A program made the translations under genes and the position numbers. The notes beneath the pieces are model-generated. The model ran no database searches and was not told where the DNA came from. It saw only the letters and a program-made list of their open reading frames with translations. 64,000 nt of DNA, taken from Paraperibacillus marinus. Lineage in GTDB: Bacteria; Bacillota; Bacilli; Bacillales; DSM-1321. Where the stretch lies: contig NZ_CP143542.1 of NCBI RefSeq assembly GCF_046237605.1, positions 2,356,001 through 2,420,000 on the forward strand. The letters run 5' to 3'. This document shows, piece by piece, positions 17,439-27,097 of the stretch (position 1 is its first letter; each line of letters begins with the position of its first letter).

Positions 17439-18320
17439 TTATTTCAAAGAACCGACCATAACTCCTTTCTCAAAGTACTTTTGGAAAAATGGATACATAA
17501 TGATCAGCGGAAGGCTTGAAATGACAATAGATGAATACTTGATCATTTCTGAAAGCTTCTTTAATTCAGCCATTGCCTGCTGATCACTGATCATACCTGG
17601 GTCCGCCTGGTTCTGAATTAGAATGGAACGGAGTACCAGCTGCAGCGGATGTAAATTGGAATTTTCCAAATAAATCATGGCATCAAAGTAAGAATTCCAC
17701 TGGCCGACAAAAGCATAAAGAGCCAAAACAAAAATGATCGGTTTTGAAAGCGGCAGCACCAGCTTGAAAAAAATTAAGAAATCTGAGGCGCCGTCCACCT
17801 TTGCAGCTTCATGCAATTCATAGGGAATACCTTTAAAATAAGTTCTCGCAAGGATAATATTCCAGACATTTACTGCTCCGGGCAGCAGGATTGCCCATAT
17901 CGTATCAAGCATGCCAAGATCCTTGACAACCAGATAAGTGGGTATCAGCCCGCCGCTGAAAAACATGGTGATTATAAAGAGTGTCATGAAGAAATTCTTG
18001 CCCACAAAACCCCTGACTGATAAAGGATAAGCAGCAAACAGCGATACCACCACTGTGATTATGGCAAAGCCGGCGGAGTATAATACTGAATTTATAAAGC
18101 CTCTGAGCATTGCATCATTAGTCAGGATCAGTTCGTAGCCTTTAAAGCTCCATTCAGAAAAATTGAAGGTGATTCCCCGATTCAACAGGACGGTCGGATC
18201 CATGAAAGAGGCCAGCACTACATATACCAGTGGAACCAGGACAATCAAAACGGCGATACATAGGAGAATATTGTTGGCACCTAATATAAACCGGTCCATT
18301 CGTGTGTAATTTATTTTCAT
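17439..18320 (-). CDS. Carbohydrate ABC transporter permease (LplC/YtcP, MalG class)
   Basis: 293 residues with six predicted membrane helices and the EAA loop HEAAKVDGASDFLIFFKLVLP, which docks on the ATPase. The C terminus ends KYFEKGVMVGSLK, typical of this class. GGAGTCTGGAT precedes the ATG. It lies 18 bases after its partner permease and 38 bases before the binding protein, so it is part of one operon. Confidence 0.93.
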   Translation of the reverse strand: MKINYTRMDRFILGANNILLCIAVLIVLVPLVYVVLASFMDPTVLLNRGITFNFSEWSFKGYELILTNDAMLRGFINSVLYSAGFAIITVVVSLFAAYPLSVRGFVGKNFFMTLFIITMFFSGGLIPTYLVVKDLGMLDTIWAILLPGAVNVWNIILARTYFKGIPYELHEAAKVDGASDFLIFFKLVLPLSKPIIFVLALYAFVGQWNSYFDAMIYLENSNLHPLQLVLRSILIQNQADPGMISDQQAMAELKKLSEMIKYSSIVISSLPLIIMYPFFQKYFEKGVMVGSLK

Positions 18321-18338
18321 ATCCAGACTCCTTTCTGA

Positions 18339-19316
18339 TTAATACAAGCCTTCTCCATCGTTTAATTTTTTCACAATACCATTCACCACTATTAGAAGGA
18401 TTACGTTTATCACTGAGTTGAACAGACCGACTGCAGTTGAGTAAGCATAGTTACCTGCCTGGAGCCCCACCTTATAAACATAAGTAGGCAATATTTCTGA
18501 GGATGGCAGATTCATTGCAGTCTGCATCAAGTAGGCTTTCTCAAAGCCAATCGACATAATGCCGCCTGCAGCCAAAATGAAGGTTATGGCCATCAGTGGT
18601 CTTATAGTCGGCAGGTCGATGTGTATCATGCGCTGCAGGATATTTGCTCCATCAATGGTCGCTGCTTGATGAAGCTCTGGATCTACATTTGACAGGGCCG
18701 CTACATAAATGATGGATGACCAGCCGGCCGCCTGCCAAATTCCTGATAAGATATAAATAGACCGGAAATAATCAGGGTTGGACATGAACATTAGAGGTTT
18801 TCCTGTTATAAAGCCTGCAAGCTGATTGATAGGGCCGGTAGGTGATAAAAAGATGAAGAGCATACCTACTATAACCACTACAGAAATGAAGTTTGGGGCA
18901 TACAGCACAAGCTGGATATTCTTCTTTACAGCCGCCCTTTTTAGTTGATTAAGCATAAGGGCCAGAATGATGGGGACCGGAAAACCTATTATCAATCCAA
19001 AAAGACTGAGCTTTAGAGTGTTCCAGAGAATCTGTATGAAGTTGGGTGAAGATAGGAACTTGGTGAAGTTGGCCATTCCCACCCAATCGCTCCCCAAAAT
19101 ACCTTTAATTGTGCTGAAATCCTTAAAAGCTATGATGGCTCCGTACATAGGGATATATTTGAAGATAATGGTCAAAATCACTGCCGGCGCAAGCAGAAGA
19201 TAGAGGAAATAGTTCTTCTTGAAGTAGGCGAGGCTGTTATTTTTTTTAACTGCAGCCTGTTTTCCCATTTTTGCTCTTACCGCTGATTCCAATTCTGCTT
19301 TAGCTAATTCTGTCAA
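18339..19316 (-). CDS. Carbohydrate ABC transporter permease (LplB/YteP, MalF class)
   Basis: 325 residues with a charged cytoplasmic N terminus, six membrane helices and the EAA loop HQAATIDGANILQRMIHIDLP. The C terminus NGIVKKLNDGEGLY is family-typical. The start is TTG with a GGGGGG stretch 8 bases upstream. First gene of the permease-permease-binding protein-GH32 operon; a cre site lies about 150 bases upstream. Confidence 0.92.
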   Translation of the reverse strand: MTELAKAELESAVRAKMGKQAAVKKNNSLAYFKKNYFLYLLLAPAVILTIIFKYIPMYGAIIAFKDFSTIKGILGSDWVGMANFTKFLSSPNFIQILWNTLKLSLFGLIIGFPVPIILALMLNQLKRAAVKKNIQLVLYAPNFISVVVIVGMLFIFLSPTGPINQLAGFITGKPLMFMSNPDYFRSIYILSGIWQAAGWSSIIYVAALSNVDPELHQAATIDGANILQRMIHIDLPTIRPLMAITFILAAGGIMSIGFEKAYLMQTAMNLPSSEILPTYVYKVGLQAGNYAYSTAVGLFNSVINVILLIVVNGIVKKLNDGEGLY

Positions 19317-19467
19317 TCCGATAGCCCCCCTGTCTGCTTAATGGTTCTCATTTTTACTACATCACATCAAGTTGTTTTCATCCTCACCGGCTTGTTTTTA
19401 CTATATCAGCGCCAAGGAGTTCTTTATTTTAAAATCTTTGGATAGTGGGGTTTAAAATTTTCGGGTT

Positions 19468-19482
19468 ATGAAAACGCTGCCA
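19468..19482. promoter_or_regulatory. CcpA cre site upstream of the sugar ABC operon
   Basis: ATGAAAACGCTGCCA matches WTGNAANCGNWNNCW at all defined positions. It lies in the 19317-19773 intergenic stretch about 150 bases upstream of the permease start, which fits catabolite repression of the importer and GH32. The rest of the stretch holds only the terminator at 19698-19743. Confidence 0.7.
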
Positions 19483-19697
19483 TTTATTCGTGTTAAAACG
19501 AGCTCATTAAAAAAATCCTCTAAATAGGCATTACCTAAAATCAACATTTAAAGATCCTTGAAGCTTAATTAGGAGGCGTCACACAGGCGGGTTGGGATCC
19601 TGTTATTGGAGTATGGATAGGAATCAAATAAGGAATAAATGACTATTTTTGCAGGAAAATAAGATTTTGACGGAAGCAGCAAGCATGCCCTGTAAAC

Positions 19698-19743
19698 AAG
19701 AAAAAGACATTTGTACAGAATCGTGTACAAATGTCTTTTTCTT
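19698..19743 (-). terminator. Terminator of the YesM/YesN/binding-protein operon
   Basis: A perfect 19-base inverted repeat (AAGAAAAAGACATTTGTAC and its complement) around an 8-base loop, followed by T-rich sequence on the minus strand. It separates the regulatory operon from the permease operon. Confidence 0.9.
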
Positions 19744-19773
19744 ATGGCTATTTCCCCTAAGCCTGACAGGATA

Positions 19774-21108
19774 TCATGGCTCCTGGACCGCGTTGATTCC
19801 TCTATTAATTTTCTCAGCAGCCTCTTTTGCTGCATCTTTTACATTTCTCCCTTCTATACCTGTTTCCTCAAAGAGGATTTTAATGGCTTCGCTCACTACG
19901 GGGTATGCTGGAGTCACCGGCCGGTTGGCTGAGTATTTTTGTACCTGGCGTACAAAGATATTTTTAGGATATTGTTCAAATTCCGGAAAGTCCCTGGCAA
20001 CAGAGTATCTGGCCGGTATATCTCCAGTCAGCTCTACATATGTTTTCATTCCTTCATATCCTGTCAAATACTTCAGGAATTTCCTCGCTTCTTCAGGATG
20101 CTGAGTTTTAGAAGAAATCCCGATTGCCCAGCCTCCATTAGGAACCGCCTGGTACTTGGCTTTCGGAACTGGAGCTACCCCGAAATCCTTGCCCAGCTTG
20201 AAGTCAGGGTTGTTTTTTAAATCTGCAAGGGCCCAGGATCCCAGCAGACACATGGCAAGTTTATTGGTTTCAAAAGCCCTTGGTGGAAGCTCCACTTTGG
20301 AAACTTTATATTTCTTATATAAATCCTGATAAAACTGGAGAGCGGCAAGCGACTCCTCAGAATCTAAATAACCGCTGGCTGTACTGCCATCCGGGCTTAG
20401 TACTCTGCCGCCGAACTGCCATAAAAGCGGCATCTTAAAGTAAGCAGGCGCTTCTCCCCCGGCAAACCCCTGTGCCGGGTCAATTCCATACACTCCTTTC
20501 TTTGTGTCTGTCAGCTTCCTGGCTATGTTTAAAACCTCATCCCACGTCAAGGGGTGGTCTGGATTGGAGGAAGGATACGATAGTCCAGCCGCCTTGAATA
20601 AATGCTTATTATAATAAAGGGCGACCCCTGATTCGACCATAGGTGCCAGGTATAATTCTCCTTTATAGCTTAGCCCCTTCAGGGTGGCCGGGGGTATGTC
20701 CCCTATGTCGCCTTCTTTTTCCATAAAAGAGCCGATTGGCATTAAAGATCCATTATTGGCATACAGGCCCAGATTCGGGCTGTCAATGGCCATGACATCA
20801 GGTGGGGTTCCTGTAGCAAACTCTGTTCTCAACCGTAATTCATAGTCATCATAAGAGATGTATTGTTTCTTCACAGAAATATTAGGATGATCCTTTTCAA
20901 AATTCTCTATTAGTTTATTATACGCCTTGTTTTCTGCCGCATTTCCATAATTCCTCCAAAAACTGAGCTCGATTTTTCCAGAGTGCATTTTTACCGCCTC
21001 TTGTTCTCCGTCTCTTTCATTGAAAGGAAGGAAAAAGGTTGCAGTATATACAGCAGCGACGGCTATCAATGCAGCTGCGGCAAGCATAAACATGAACCGT
21101 TTCTTCAT
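19774..21108 (-). CDS. Membrane-anchored sugar-binding protein of ABC type (YesO-like)
   Basis: About 444 residues of the MalE-like binding-protein fold (KIELSFWRNYGNAAENKAYNKLI opening, split here as KIELSFWRNYGN and KAYNKLI). The N terminus is a hydrophobic helix (FMFMLAAAALIAVAAVYTA) with no Cys, so there is no lipobox; it is either a signal anchor or a cleaved export signal. The ATG at 21108 follows AAGGAG by 9 bases. It lies 30 bases after the YesN-type regulator and is followed by a strong terminator, so it is made with the sensor pair rather than with the permeases. It may present sugar to the sensor or serve as a second binding protein. Confidence 0.82.
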   Translation of the reverse strand: MKKRFMFMLAAAALIAVAAVYTATFFLPFNERDGEQEAVKMHSGKIELSFWRNYGNAAENKAYNKLIENFEKDHPNISVKKQYISYDDYELRLRTEFATGTPPDVMAIDSPNLGLYANNGSLMPIGSFMEKEGDIGDIPPATLKGLSYKGELYLAPMVESGVALYYNKHLFKAAGLSYPSSNPDHPLTWDEVLNIARKLTDTKKGVYGIDPAQGFAGGEAPAYFKMPLLWQFGGRVLSPDGSTASGYLDSEESLAALQFYQDLYKKYKVSKVELPPRAFETNKLAMCLLGSWALADLKNNPDFKLGKDFGVAPVPKAKYQAVPNGGWAIGISSKTQHPEEARKFLKYLTGYEGMKTYVELTGDIPARYSVARDFPEFEQYPKNIFVRQVQKYSANRPVTPAYPVVSEAIKILFEETGIEGRNVKDAAKEAAEKINRGINAVQEP

Positions 21109-21138
21109 GATACACCGCTCCTTCAATTTGCCAGTTTA

Positions 21139-22716
21139 TCACTGGATTTTATTTCTATATTCAACAGGAGTAATACCAAAATGCTTTTTAAACACCGTGC
21201 TAAAATAGCCTGCATTTGAATACCCCGTCATATTCGCAATATCTATGATTTTGATATGTTGATCTTTAAGGAGGCTGCAGGCTTTTTCCATTCGAAGTTT
21301 TACAAGATAGTCGCTGAAATTCTGGCCGATTTGATTCTTGAAGGTTTCTGAAAGATAGGCACTGTTAATATGAAATAGTTCAGAGAGCATACTAAGAGAT
21401 ATTTCATTGGCATAATGTAGATCGAGGTACTCTCGCACACTATCAACAATCGTTTTGCCGCTTGAATAGCGGACATGCTTCACTTTATCAATAAGGAGGC
21501 TTGCAGTCTGTACAAGCTGTGATTCCACTTTCTTTTGGGGAGCAAGTGACCAGATGCCTTGCTGGCACTCCCATGTACTATCCAGGAATTCTCTGGATTT
21601 TACGGAATATGTTTTCCCAATCGTACTCAGCAGAAAAAGGACACGGTGTGCAGTAAAAGAGAAGGTTTGAACACTTTTGCATGAAAGGAGTATGCCGCTT
21701 AGCCTATCATGGAACATATGGATGTTCGCCTGCTCAATCGCTTCAGTAAGCTTCCTTTCCAAATCAGGTGAATATTCAATGCCTCCCTCAGAAGGGTGCT
21801 CACTTTCTAAAATTTGAGATTGTTCACCCAATGTGCTCCTGCTCCAGGAAAGAAGAGCTGATATATAGCCATCCTTCAAGCCCTCAATGCCTGAAATAAT
21901 ATTACCGATTCCGATCACTGTTTCCAGCTTGAGCCATTCCCGGACGGCCCGCTGTGTTCTCTTAGCAAGCTTCAATGGCACCCCGCTTTCATTCGGATCA
22001 ATGATATGTATATAATGAATCATGTTAAAGTAGGCAGGGTCATAAAAGGCATAGGTTCCTTCATATTTGCCTGAAATTTCCCGGCAGATGAGCTGGAATG
22101 AATGCCTGAGCTCTTTTACCCTTTCCCTGTCCCTGCCCCTTATTTCTACTGTTACAAATTGTGCAGAGTAACCTGAATCCGCCAGCCCATCAAGCTTAAG
22201 CTGTCTTAATCGCTCTGAGACAAAGGGCTGTGCTGCCGCCCCCTCCTTAACCAAATATAGAAGGAACTGATTCTGGATTTCTTCCAGCTGATTAAGCATC
22301 ATCCTCTTTATGCGTGCTGACTCTGCCGTTTTACGCCTTTCCTGTTCCACCTCTATCCGGATTTTTCTCAAGGAATCTACCAATTCGTCAGGAGCCACCG
22401 GTTTGAGCAGGTAGTCTCTTACTCCTTCCTTCATGGTTCCTCTTACATACTCATAATCAGAGTAGCCTGACAAGACGATTACCTTTATGCCAGGGTATTC
22501 AATGCTGCAGCGTCGAGCAAGCTCAATCCCGTCCATGATTGGCATACGGACATCTGTCAGTACTATATCAATTTCTTTCTTTTTCAGAATTTCAAGGGCT
22601 TCTATGCCATTTGACGCCTCACCGGCAATTATAAAGCCCTCTTTCTCCCAATCTACTTTAAATCGGAGTCCGCTCCGGATATGTACTTCATCATCCGTAA
22701 TTAATACGTTCATCAT
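21139..22716 (-). CDS. Response regulator, CheY-like receiver plus AraC HTH (YesN family)
   Basis: About 525 residues. The receiver domain (1-120) has the acidic pair in TDDE, the phospho-acceptor Asp in VLTDVRMP and the switch Lys in LLKPVAP. A long middle region follows, and the last 100 residues are an AraC double helix-turn-helix (HINSAYLSETFKNQIG and ANMTGYSNAGYFSTVFKKHFG segments). It activates sugar-uptake operons, here most likely the adjacent permease operon. The ATG at 22716 has GAGGAGGG upstream, and the gene overlaps the kinase 3' end by 26 bases. Confidence 0.92.
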   Translation of the reverse strand: MMNVLITDDEVHIRSGLRFKVDWEKEGFIIAGEASNGIEALEILKKKEIDIVLTDVRMPIMDGIELARRCSIEYPGIKVIVLSGYSDYEYVRGTMKEGVRDYLLKPVAPDELVDSLRKIRIEVEQERRKTAESARIKRMMLNQLEEIQNQFLLYLVKEGAAAQPFVSERLRQLKLDGLADSGYSAQFVTVEIRGRDRERVKELRHSFQLICREISGKYEGTYAFYDPAYFNMIHYIHIIDPNESGVPLKLAKRTQRAVREWLKLETVIGIGNIISGIEGLKDGYISALLSWSRSTLGEQSQILESEHPSEGGIEYSPDLERKLTEAIEQANIHMFHDRLSGILLSCKSVQTFSFTAHRVLFLLSTIGKTYSVKSREFLDSTWECQQGIWSLAPQKKVESQLVQTASLLIDKVKHVRYSSGKTIVDSVREYLDLHYANEISLSMLSELFHINSAYLSETFKNQIGQNFSDYLVKLRMEKACSLLKDQHIKIIDIANMTGYSNAGYFSTVFKKHFGITPVEYRNKIQ

Positions 22717-24499
22717 GTATATCACCCTCCTCTAAATGTATACATAATGTAATTCTCGTGCCTTTCCTAATTTCAGAAACTATATCATAAGAAAACCTGG
22801 AGCCGTAAAACAGCTTCAATCTTCCTAAAACATTCCGCAGGCCAATGCTGCTGCCCCTGCTTGTTAACACATGATGCGGCTTATCTTCAATTTCTTCTCT
22901 AAGCAAATGATCAATCACATCTTGTGGCATGCCAGACCCCTTGTCTTCTATGGTGATCTGTACAGAATGACTGGTTTTAAACGTTTTGATAATGACTTCC
23001 GCATGCTTACTTTCCGTAAAGCTGTATTTCACTGCATTCTCAACGAGAGGCTGCAGGATGAACTTGATAATGGAGAGCCCCCTTGCTTCTTTGTCTTCCT
23101 GAATGGTAATAGAGAGTGTGCCAGCATACCGTACACTTAATAGATTAGTATAGCTCTTGATATAGTCCATTTCTTCACCAAGGGTTACCGTTATTTTCCG
23201 GGTGTCCAATGAATAGCGCATCATGCGCCCAAGATATACTGTTGTATCCATGACTTCCTTATTTTTCCCTTGTACGGCAAGCCCTCCGATCATTTCTAGT
23301 GTGTTATTCAGAAAATGAGGATTGATTTGCAGCAATAATGCTTTATATTCAGCATCCTTACGCCGCAGGTTGGTTTCATATTCAGTTTCAATCAGGCTTC
23401 TCAACCGATCTATGGTATGGCTGACCACTCTCACTAAGTAACCAGTCTCATTATTGAAGCTCTTGATTGCAGGCATCATCCGCTTTGCTCCTGCAAAGTC
23501 ACCCCGCTCAATAAATTTCATGGCATCAGCCAGCCTCCCGAGCGGTCCTGCAATAGTTGAAGACAAAAGAAATGATGATACAATCGTCAAAAGGAAGACA
23601 ATCCCGCTTAGTGCCAGAAGGTTATTCTGCAGTTTTTGTACCTTTGAGAATAAGTCAGATTCCGTAACCTCGCTAATCAGGGTCCAGTCACCCACACCAA
23701 GTTTTTGATAGAAAATTAAATAATCCTCACCTCTATATGCAGTCCTGATATACCCTTTTGGCCTTTCTTTTGCTTTGATTTTCGCCATACTATTTTTTAA
23801 AACATTTTCAGGTGTATGCTGCTTTCCTGGAAGAACATTCCGGCCTCTGCCATCGACTAAATTGGTCCTTCCATGTTTTCCTATAGTAATATTCTTCAAG
23901 CCCTCCTCCAGAAGGCTTGAAGGAAAGTTTACTTTAATGACTCCGTACAGCTTAAACGTATTTGTATCAAACAACGGCAGGATATAACTGTTTACCTTTC
24001 TTTCGCTCATTGCCAGGGACTGCTGAAAAGTATCTATATGAGAAGTTACAAGAGGATTTTTATACTCCTTAAAATTGGTAAACCACTCCCTGTTTTTCAA
24101 ATGTGGATCTCTTCCCCAAGTACCAGTTCCATCGTTAAGAAATATAGAAATAGATATTCCGTTGGAGTTATTGATCATCATGGAGGAAAGCAGCATTTTA
24201 AGTTCATTGGTCATCACCCTCCGCTTCCCTTCAGGAACAGACGCATATTCTTTTTCAATTTTGAGCCAGTCTTGTGTAGTCTGATTGACGAGTACCTGCT
24301 TTCCAAGATCTTCTGCCTGAGTGATGATTGCATCTGTGTAAAGCATATACTGATCCATCGCCTCAACGGTTAAATTAACCGCCTGTTCTTCAATAATGGA
24401 AGTGAACCAACGGGGGATAATGAGAGATAGTAGAATAAATGGAATCGTAAGCAGGCAGGTGAAAATGATAAAGAGCCGATTGCGCAGCGAAAAAAACAT
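22691..24499 (-). CDS. Sensor histidine kinase (YesM family)
   Basis: 602 residues. A membrane helix at about 8-29, an extracellular sensor domain (about 30-285, Cache-like) and a second helix near 290-312 lead into a HAMP linker. The His_kinase domain has the phosphorylated His in QINPHFLNNTLE, and the ATPase domain carries the N box QPLVENAVKYSF and the G box EDKGSGMP. AGGAGGATTAA precedes the ATG. It forms one operon with the regulator and the Cys-less binding protein. The ligand is probably a sugar, directly or through that binding protein. Confidence 0.93.
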   Translation of the reverse strand: MFFSLRNRLFIIFTCLLTIPFILLSLIIPRWFTSIIEEQAVNLTVEAMDQYMLYTDAIITQAEDLGKQVLVNQTTQDWLKIEKEYASVPEGKRRVMTNELKMLLSSMMINNSNGISISIFLNDGTGTWGRDPHLKNREWFTNFKEYKNPLVTSHIDTFQQSLAMSERKVNSYILPLFDTNTFKLYGVIKVNFPSSLLEEGLKNITIGKHGRTNLVDGRGRNVLPGKQHTPENVLKNSMAKIKAKERPKGYIRTAYRGEDYLIFYQKLGVGDWTLISEVTESDLFSKVQKLQNNLLALSGIVFLLTIVSSFLLSSTIAGPLGRLADAMKFIERGDFAGAKRMMPAIKSFNNETGYLVRVVSHTIDRLRSLIETEYETNLRRKDAEYKALLLQINPHFLNNTLEMIGGLAVQGKNKEVMDTTVYLGRMMRYSLDTRKITVTLGEEMDYIKSYTNLLSVRYAGTLSITIQEDKEARGLSIIKFILQPLVENAVKYSFTESKHAEVIIKTFKTSHSVQITIEDKGSGMPQDVIDHLLREEIEDKPHHVLTSRGSSIGLRNVLGRLKLFYGSRFSYDIVSEIRKGTRITLCIHLEEGDIHDERINYG

Positions 24500-24636
24500 T
24501 TAATCCTCCTATAAATATAAAGAAAACCCTTTCATTTTATCTTTCCATATTAAACTTTGGACCCTCTTCTTTATTTTTTTAAGCATATCACCATCTGAAA
24601 TGGGATTCTAGATAAATTTCTTTACTAAATCAAGTA

Positions 24637-24660
24637 AGGCATCCCCGCACAGGGATGCCT
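24637..24660 (-). terminator. Hairpin after glpD
   Basis: A perfect 9-base stem (AGGCATCCC / GGGATGCCT) lies 20 bases past the glpD stop. The tail on the minus strand (TACTTGATTTAG) is only weakly T-rich. Confidence 0.6.
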
Positions 24661-24679
24661 ACTGCTTCATCTCATTCCA

Positions 24680-26344
24680 TTAAAATATTTGCTCTTCAGT
24701 CCGTTTGCTCCTCGTTCCGGCAATCAGCTCCTCAAGCTCCCTCTTATAATCCTCACATTGTTCCGCACTCCATCCAAGATAATCGTTCATAAAGAGAATC
24801 ACGTCATCCTTCCACTTTCTGACCATGCTGATATTGAAATACAGGGCCCCGGTCCGCCTGACGAAGAAGTCTGAAGGGCGCAGAGCGCATTCTGCGTCCA
24901 TGGCATAGATAAGCTGCAGCCGGAGTGCCAGGGGAAGCCGGGATTCTGCCCTCTTCTCTTCCCCCGCGATTCGAAGCAGGATTTCTGTGTTGGCTCCGTA
25001 GAATCTGGATAGCCTTGCCGCATCGGCCGGGGATAATCCTTCCTCTTCAAGGGCCTTGCTGTATCTTTTGGTCTCGGAACGGAATTCCTCAAGAGTTTTG
25101 TATCCGCCGGAGAGCCGGAGGTGCTTTGTTCCGCTTTCCTTATATTCCCATCCTGTTTCCTCGGCGAGCTTTGCAGCCGCAAGGTCCATGACGGTTTCGG
25201 CCATTTTCCGGTAGCCTGTCAGCTTGCCGCCGGCAATCGTGATCAAGCCTGACTCAGATGTCCATATCTCATCCTTCCTGGAAATTTCGGACGGCCCCTT
25301 GCCTTCTTCGTAAATGAGCGGTCTGACTCCCGCCCAGCTGGATTCAATATTTTCGGGCTCCACCGTCACTTCCGGGAACATAAACCGGATACATGAAAGA
25401 AGATAGTCTTCATCCTCCGGGAGGACGCCGGGAGAGGCTAAGTCATCCATATAGACAGTGTCCGTGGTACCGACATAGGTTTTGCCGTCACGTGGAATGG
25501 CAAAGACCATCCTGCCGTCCGGGGTGTCAAAATAGACAGCCTGCCTCAGCGGGAAGATGCCCCCGTCAATGACGATGTGGACGCCTTTCGTGTGCTGCAG
25601 CCGTTTTCCCTCCTTGGAACCGTCCTTTTCCCTTAGCTGGTCGACCCATGGCCCGGCAGCATTGATCACTTTTTTTGCCCTGATTTCATAGGCCCTGCCA
25701 TCCGCCAGATCCCGTGCGGCAGCACCCGCTATCTTCCCGTTCTCATACAGAAACCCCTCAGCCCTGGTGTAATTGACCAAATGGGCACCAAGCTCAACTG
25801 CCTTTTTTGCAGTCTCGATTGTCAATCTTGCATCGTCAGTACGATATTCTACATAATAGCCGCTCCCAAGCAGATCCTCCTTTTTCAGGAGCGGTTCCCT
25901 TTGGAGTGTGTCTTCACGCTTCAGGATCTTCCTTCTTTCCTTCTTATTCACGCTTGCCAGAAAATCATAGACCCGGAGTCCGAAAGAAGTGGAAAGTTTC
26001 CCGAAGGTGCCGCCCTTATAAATAGGCAGAAGCATCCATTCCGGCTCAGTAACATGGGGAGCATTTTCATAGACAATGGCCCGCTCCTTCCCGACTTCAG
26101 CCACCATGGCGACTTCAAACTGCTTCAGGTATCGCAGGCCCCCATGGACAAGCTTGGTGGACCGGCTGGAGGTCCCGCTGGCAAAATCCTGCATCTCAAT
26201 AAGCGCCGTCCGGAGTCCGCGGGTCACCGCATCAAGTGCAAGGCCGCAGCCGGTGATTCCCCCTCCGATGATCAATACGTCATATGTTTCCTGGCTGAGG
26301 CTGTCCGCCAGGGCATTCCGTTTGGCTGCCGAAAATTTGTGCAT
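24680..26344 (-). CDS. glpD: Aerobic glycerol-3-phosphate dehydrogenase
   Basis: 554 residues, FAD-dependent and membrane-associated. It oxidises glycerol-3-phosphate to dihydroxyacetone phosphate and passes electrons to menaquinone. The dinucleotide-binding motif is VLIIGGGITGCGLALDA; ASGTSSRSTKLVHGGLRYL and KVINAAGPWVDQLR are GlpD blocks, and the C-terminal DAO_C helical domain is complete. AAGGGG precedes the ATG. A hairpin in the leader and the divergent glpP gene point to antitermination control. The usual partners glpF and glpK are not in the window. Confidence 0.96.
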   Translation of the reverse strand: MHKFSAAKRNALADSLSQETYDVLIIGGGITGCGLALDAVTRGLRTALIEMQDFASGTSSRSTKLVHGGLRYLKQFEVAMVAEVGKERAIVYENAPHVTEPEWMLLPIYKGGTFGKLSTSFGLRVYDFLASVNKKERRKILKREDTLQREPLLKKEDLLGSGYYVEYRTDDARLTIETAKKAVELGAHLVNYTRAEGFLYENGKIAGAAARDLADGRAYEIRAKKVINAAGPWVDQLREKDGSKEGKRLQHTKGVHIVIDGGIFPLRQAVYFDTPDGRMVFAIPRDGKTYVGTTDTVYMDDLASPGVLPEDEDYLLSCIRFMFPEVTVEPENIESSWAGVRPLIYEEGKGPSEISRKDEIWTSESGLITIAGGKLTGYRKMAETVMDLAAAKLAEETGWEYKESGTKHLRLSGGYKTLEEFRSETKRYSKALEEEGLSPADAARLSRFYGANTEILLRIAGEEKRAESRLPLALRLQLIYAMDAECALRPSDFFVRRTGALYFNISMVRKWKDDVILFMNDYLGWSAEQCEDYKRELEELIAGTRSKRTEEQIF

Positions 26345-26370
26345 GAATCCGTTCCCCTTTCTGATTCCAT

Positions 26371-26417
26371 AAAAAAAGCCATAACAAGCCGCCCTGCAAA
26401 TGTGCAGAGCCGCTTGT
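26371..26417 (-). terminator. Leader terminator of glpD, likely GlpP target
   Basis: On the minus strand an imperfect 14-base stem (ACAAGCGGCTCTGC with GCAGGGCGGCTTGT) is followed by TATGGC and seven T, about 30 bases before the glpD start. B. subtilis glpD has a leader terminator that GlpP with glycerol-3-phosphate overrides; this one has the same place and form. Confidence 0.75.
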
Positions 26418-26533
26418 CTGGCCGCATTCTCTTAAAGTCTCTGACCGGAAATTCAATTTTAGTCAATATTTACTAAATTGATATGTTAGTATAAAATGAG
26501 AAGATTCAAAAAACAACCCGGGGGTACTTTTCT

Positions 26534-27097
26534 ATGAACATAGTTGATATGGTAGAATCTCAGCTCATCGCAAGCATAAAAGACGAGAAGGACATTGACC
26601 TTGCCATTAAGAGCCGGGCGAATATCGCATTTCTGCTGACAGGAAATCTGATGACCATCAAAGGCCATATAGAAAAACTTAAGTCTGCCGGCATGTTCAT
26701 ATTCATTCATCTCGATTTTATCGACGGCCTTTCCAATACGAAAAGCGCTTTAAGCTATATCGCGCAGGACTGGAAGCCCACCGGCATCATCACAACCAAG
26801 AGCAATATGGTCAAATTTGCGAAGGAGGAAGGCCTCCTGACCATTCAGCGGATCTTCCTCATTGACAGGAGCGCCCTGCAAAAAGGCATCGAAAATATCA
26901 AATCCTGCAAGCCTCATGCAGTCGAGGTGCTGCCGGGACTCATGCCAAGGATTATTGACGAGCTCTCGAGAAAGACGAATCTTCCCCTGATTGCCGGCGG
27001 TCTGATCAGCGAGAAGTCGGAAATCCTGGCAGCCCTCGAGGCAGGTGCACTCGCTGTTTCTTCTGGAAATCCGGATATGTGGAAATTCGATTTATAA
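26534..27097 (+). CDS. glpP: Glycerol-3-phosphate-responsive antiterminator
   Basis: 187 residues with a TIM-barrel-like fold. GlpP binds glycerol-3-phosphate and glp leader RNA to prevent termination. Recognisable blocks are IKSRANIAFLLTGNLM, IFIHLDFIDGLSNTKSAL, VEVLPGLMPRII and PLIAGGLISEKSEI. The site GGGGG stands about 11 bases upstream of the ATG. It is divergent from glpD; its 3' end overlaps the convergent HAD gene by 6 bases. Confidence 0.94.
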   Translation: MNIVDMVESQLIASIKDEKDIDLAIKSRANIAFLLTGNLMTIKGHIEKLKSAGMFIFIHLDFIDGLSNTKSALSYIAQDWKPTGIITTKSNMVKFAKEEGLLTIQRIFLIDRSALQKGIENIKSCKPHAVEVLPGLMPRIIDELSRKTNLPLIAGGLISEKSEILAALEAGALAVSSGNPDMWKFDL

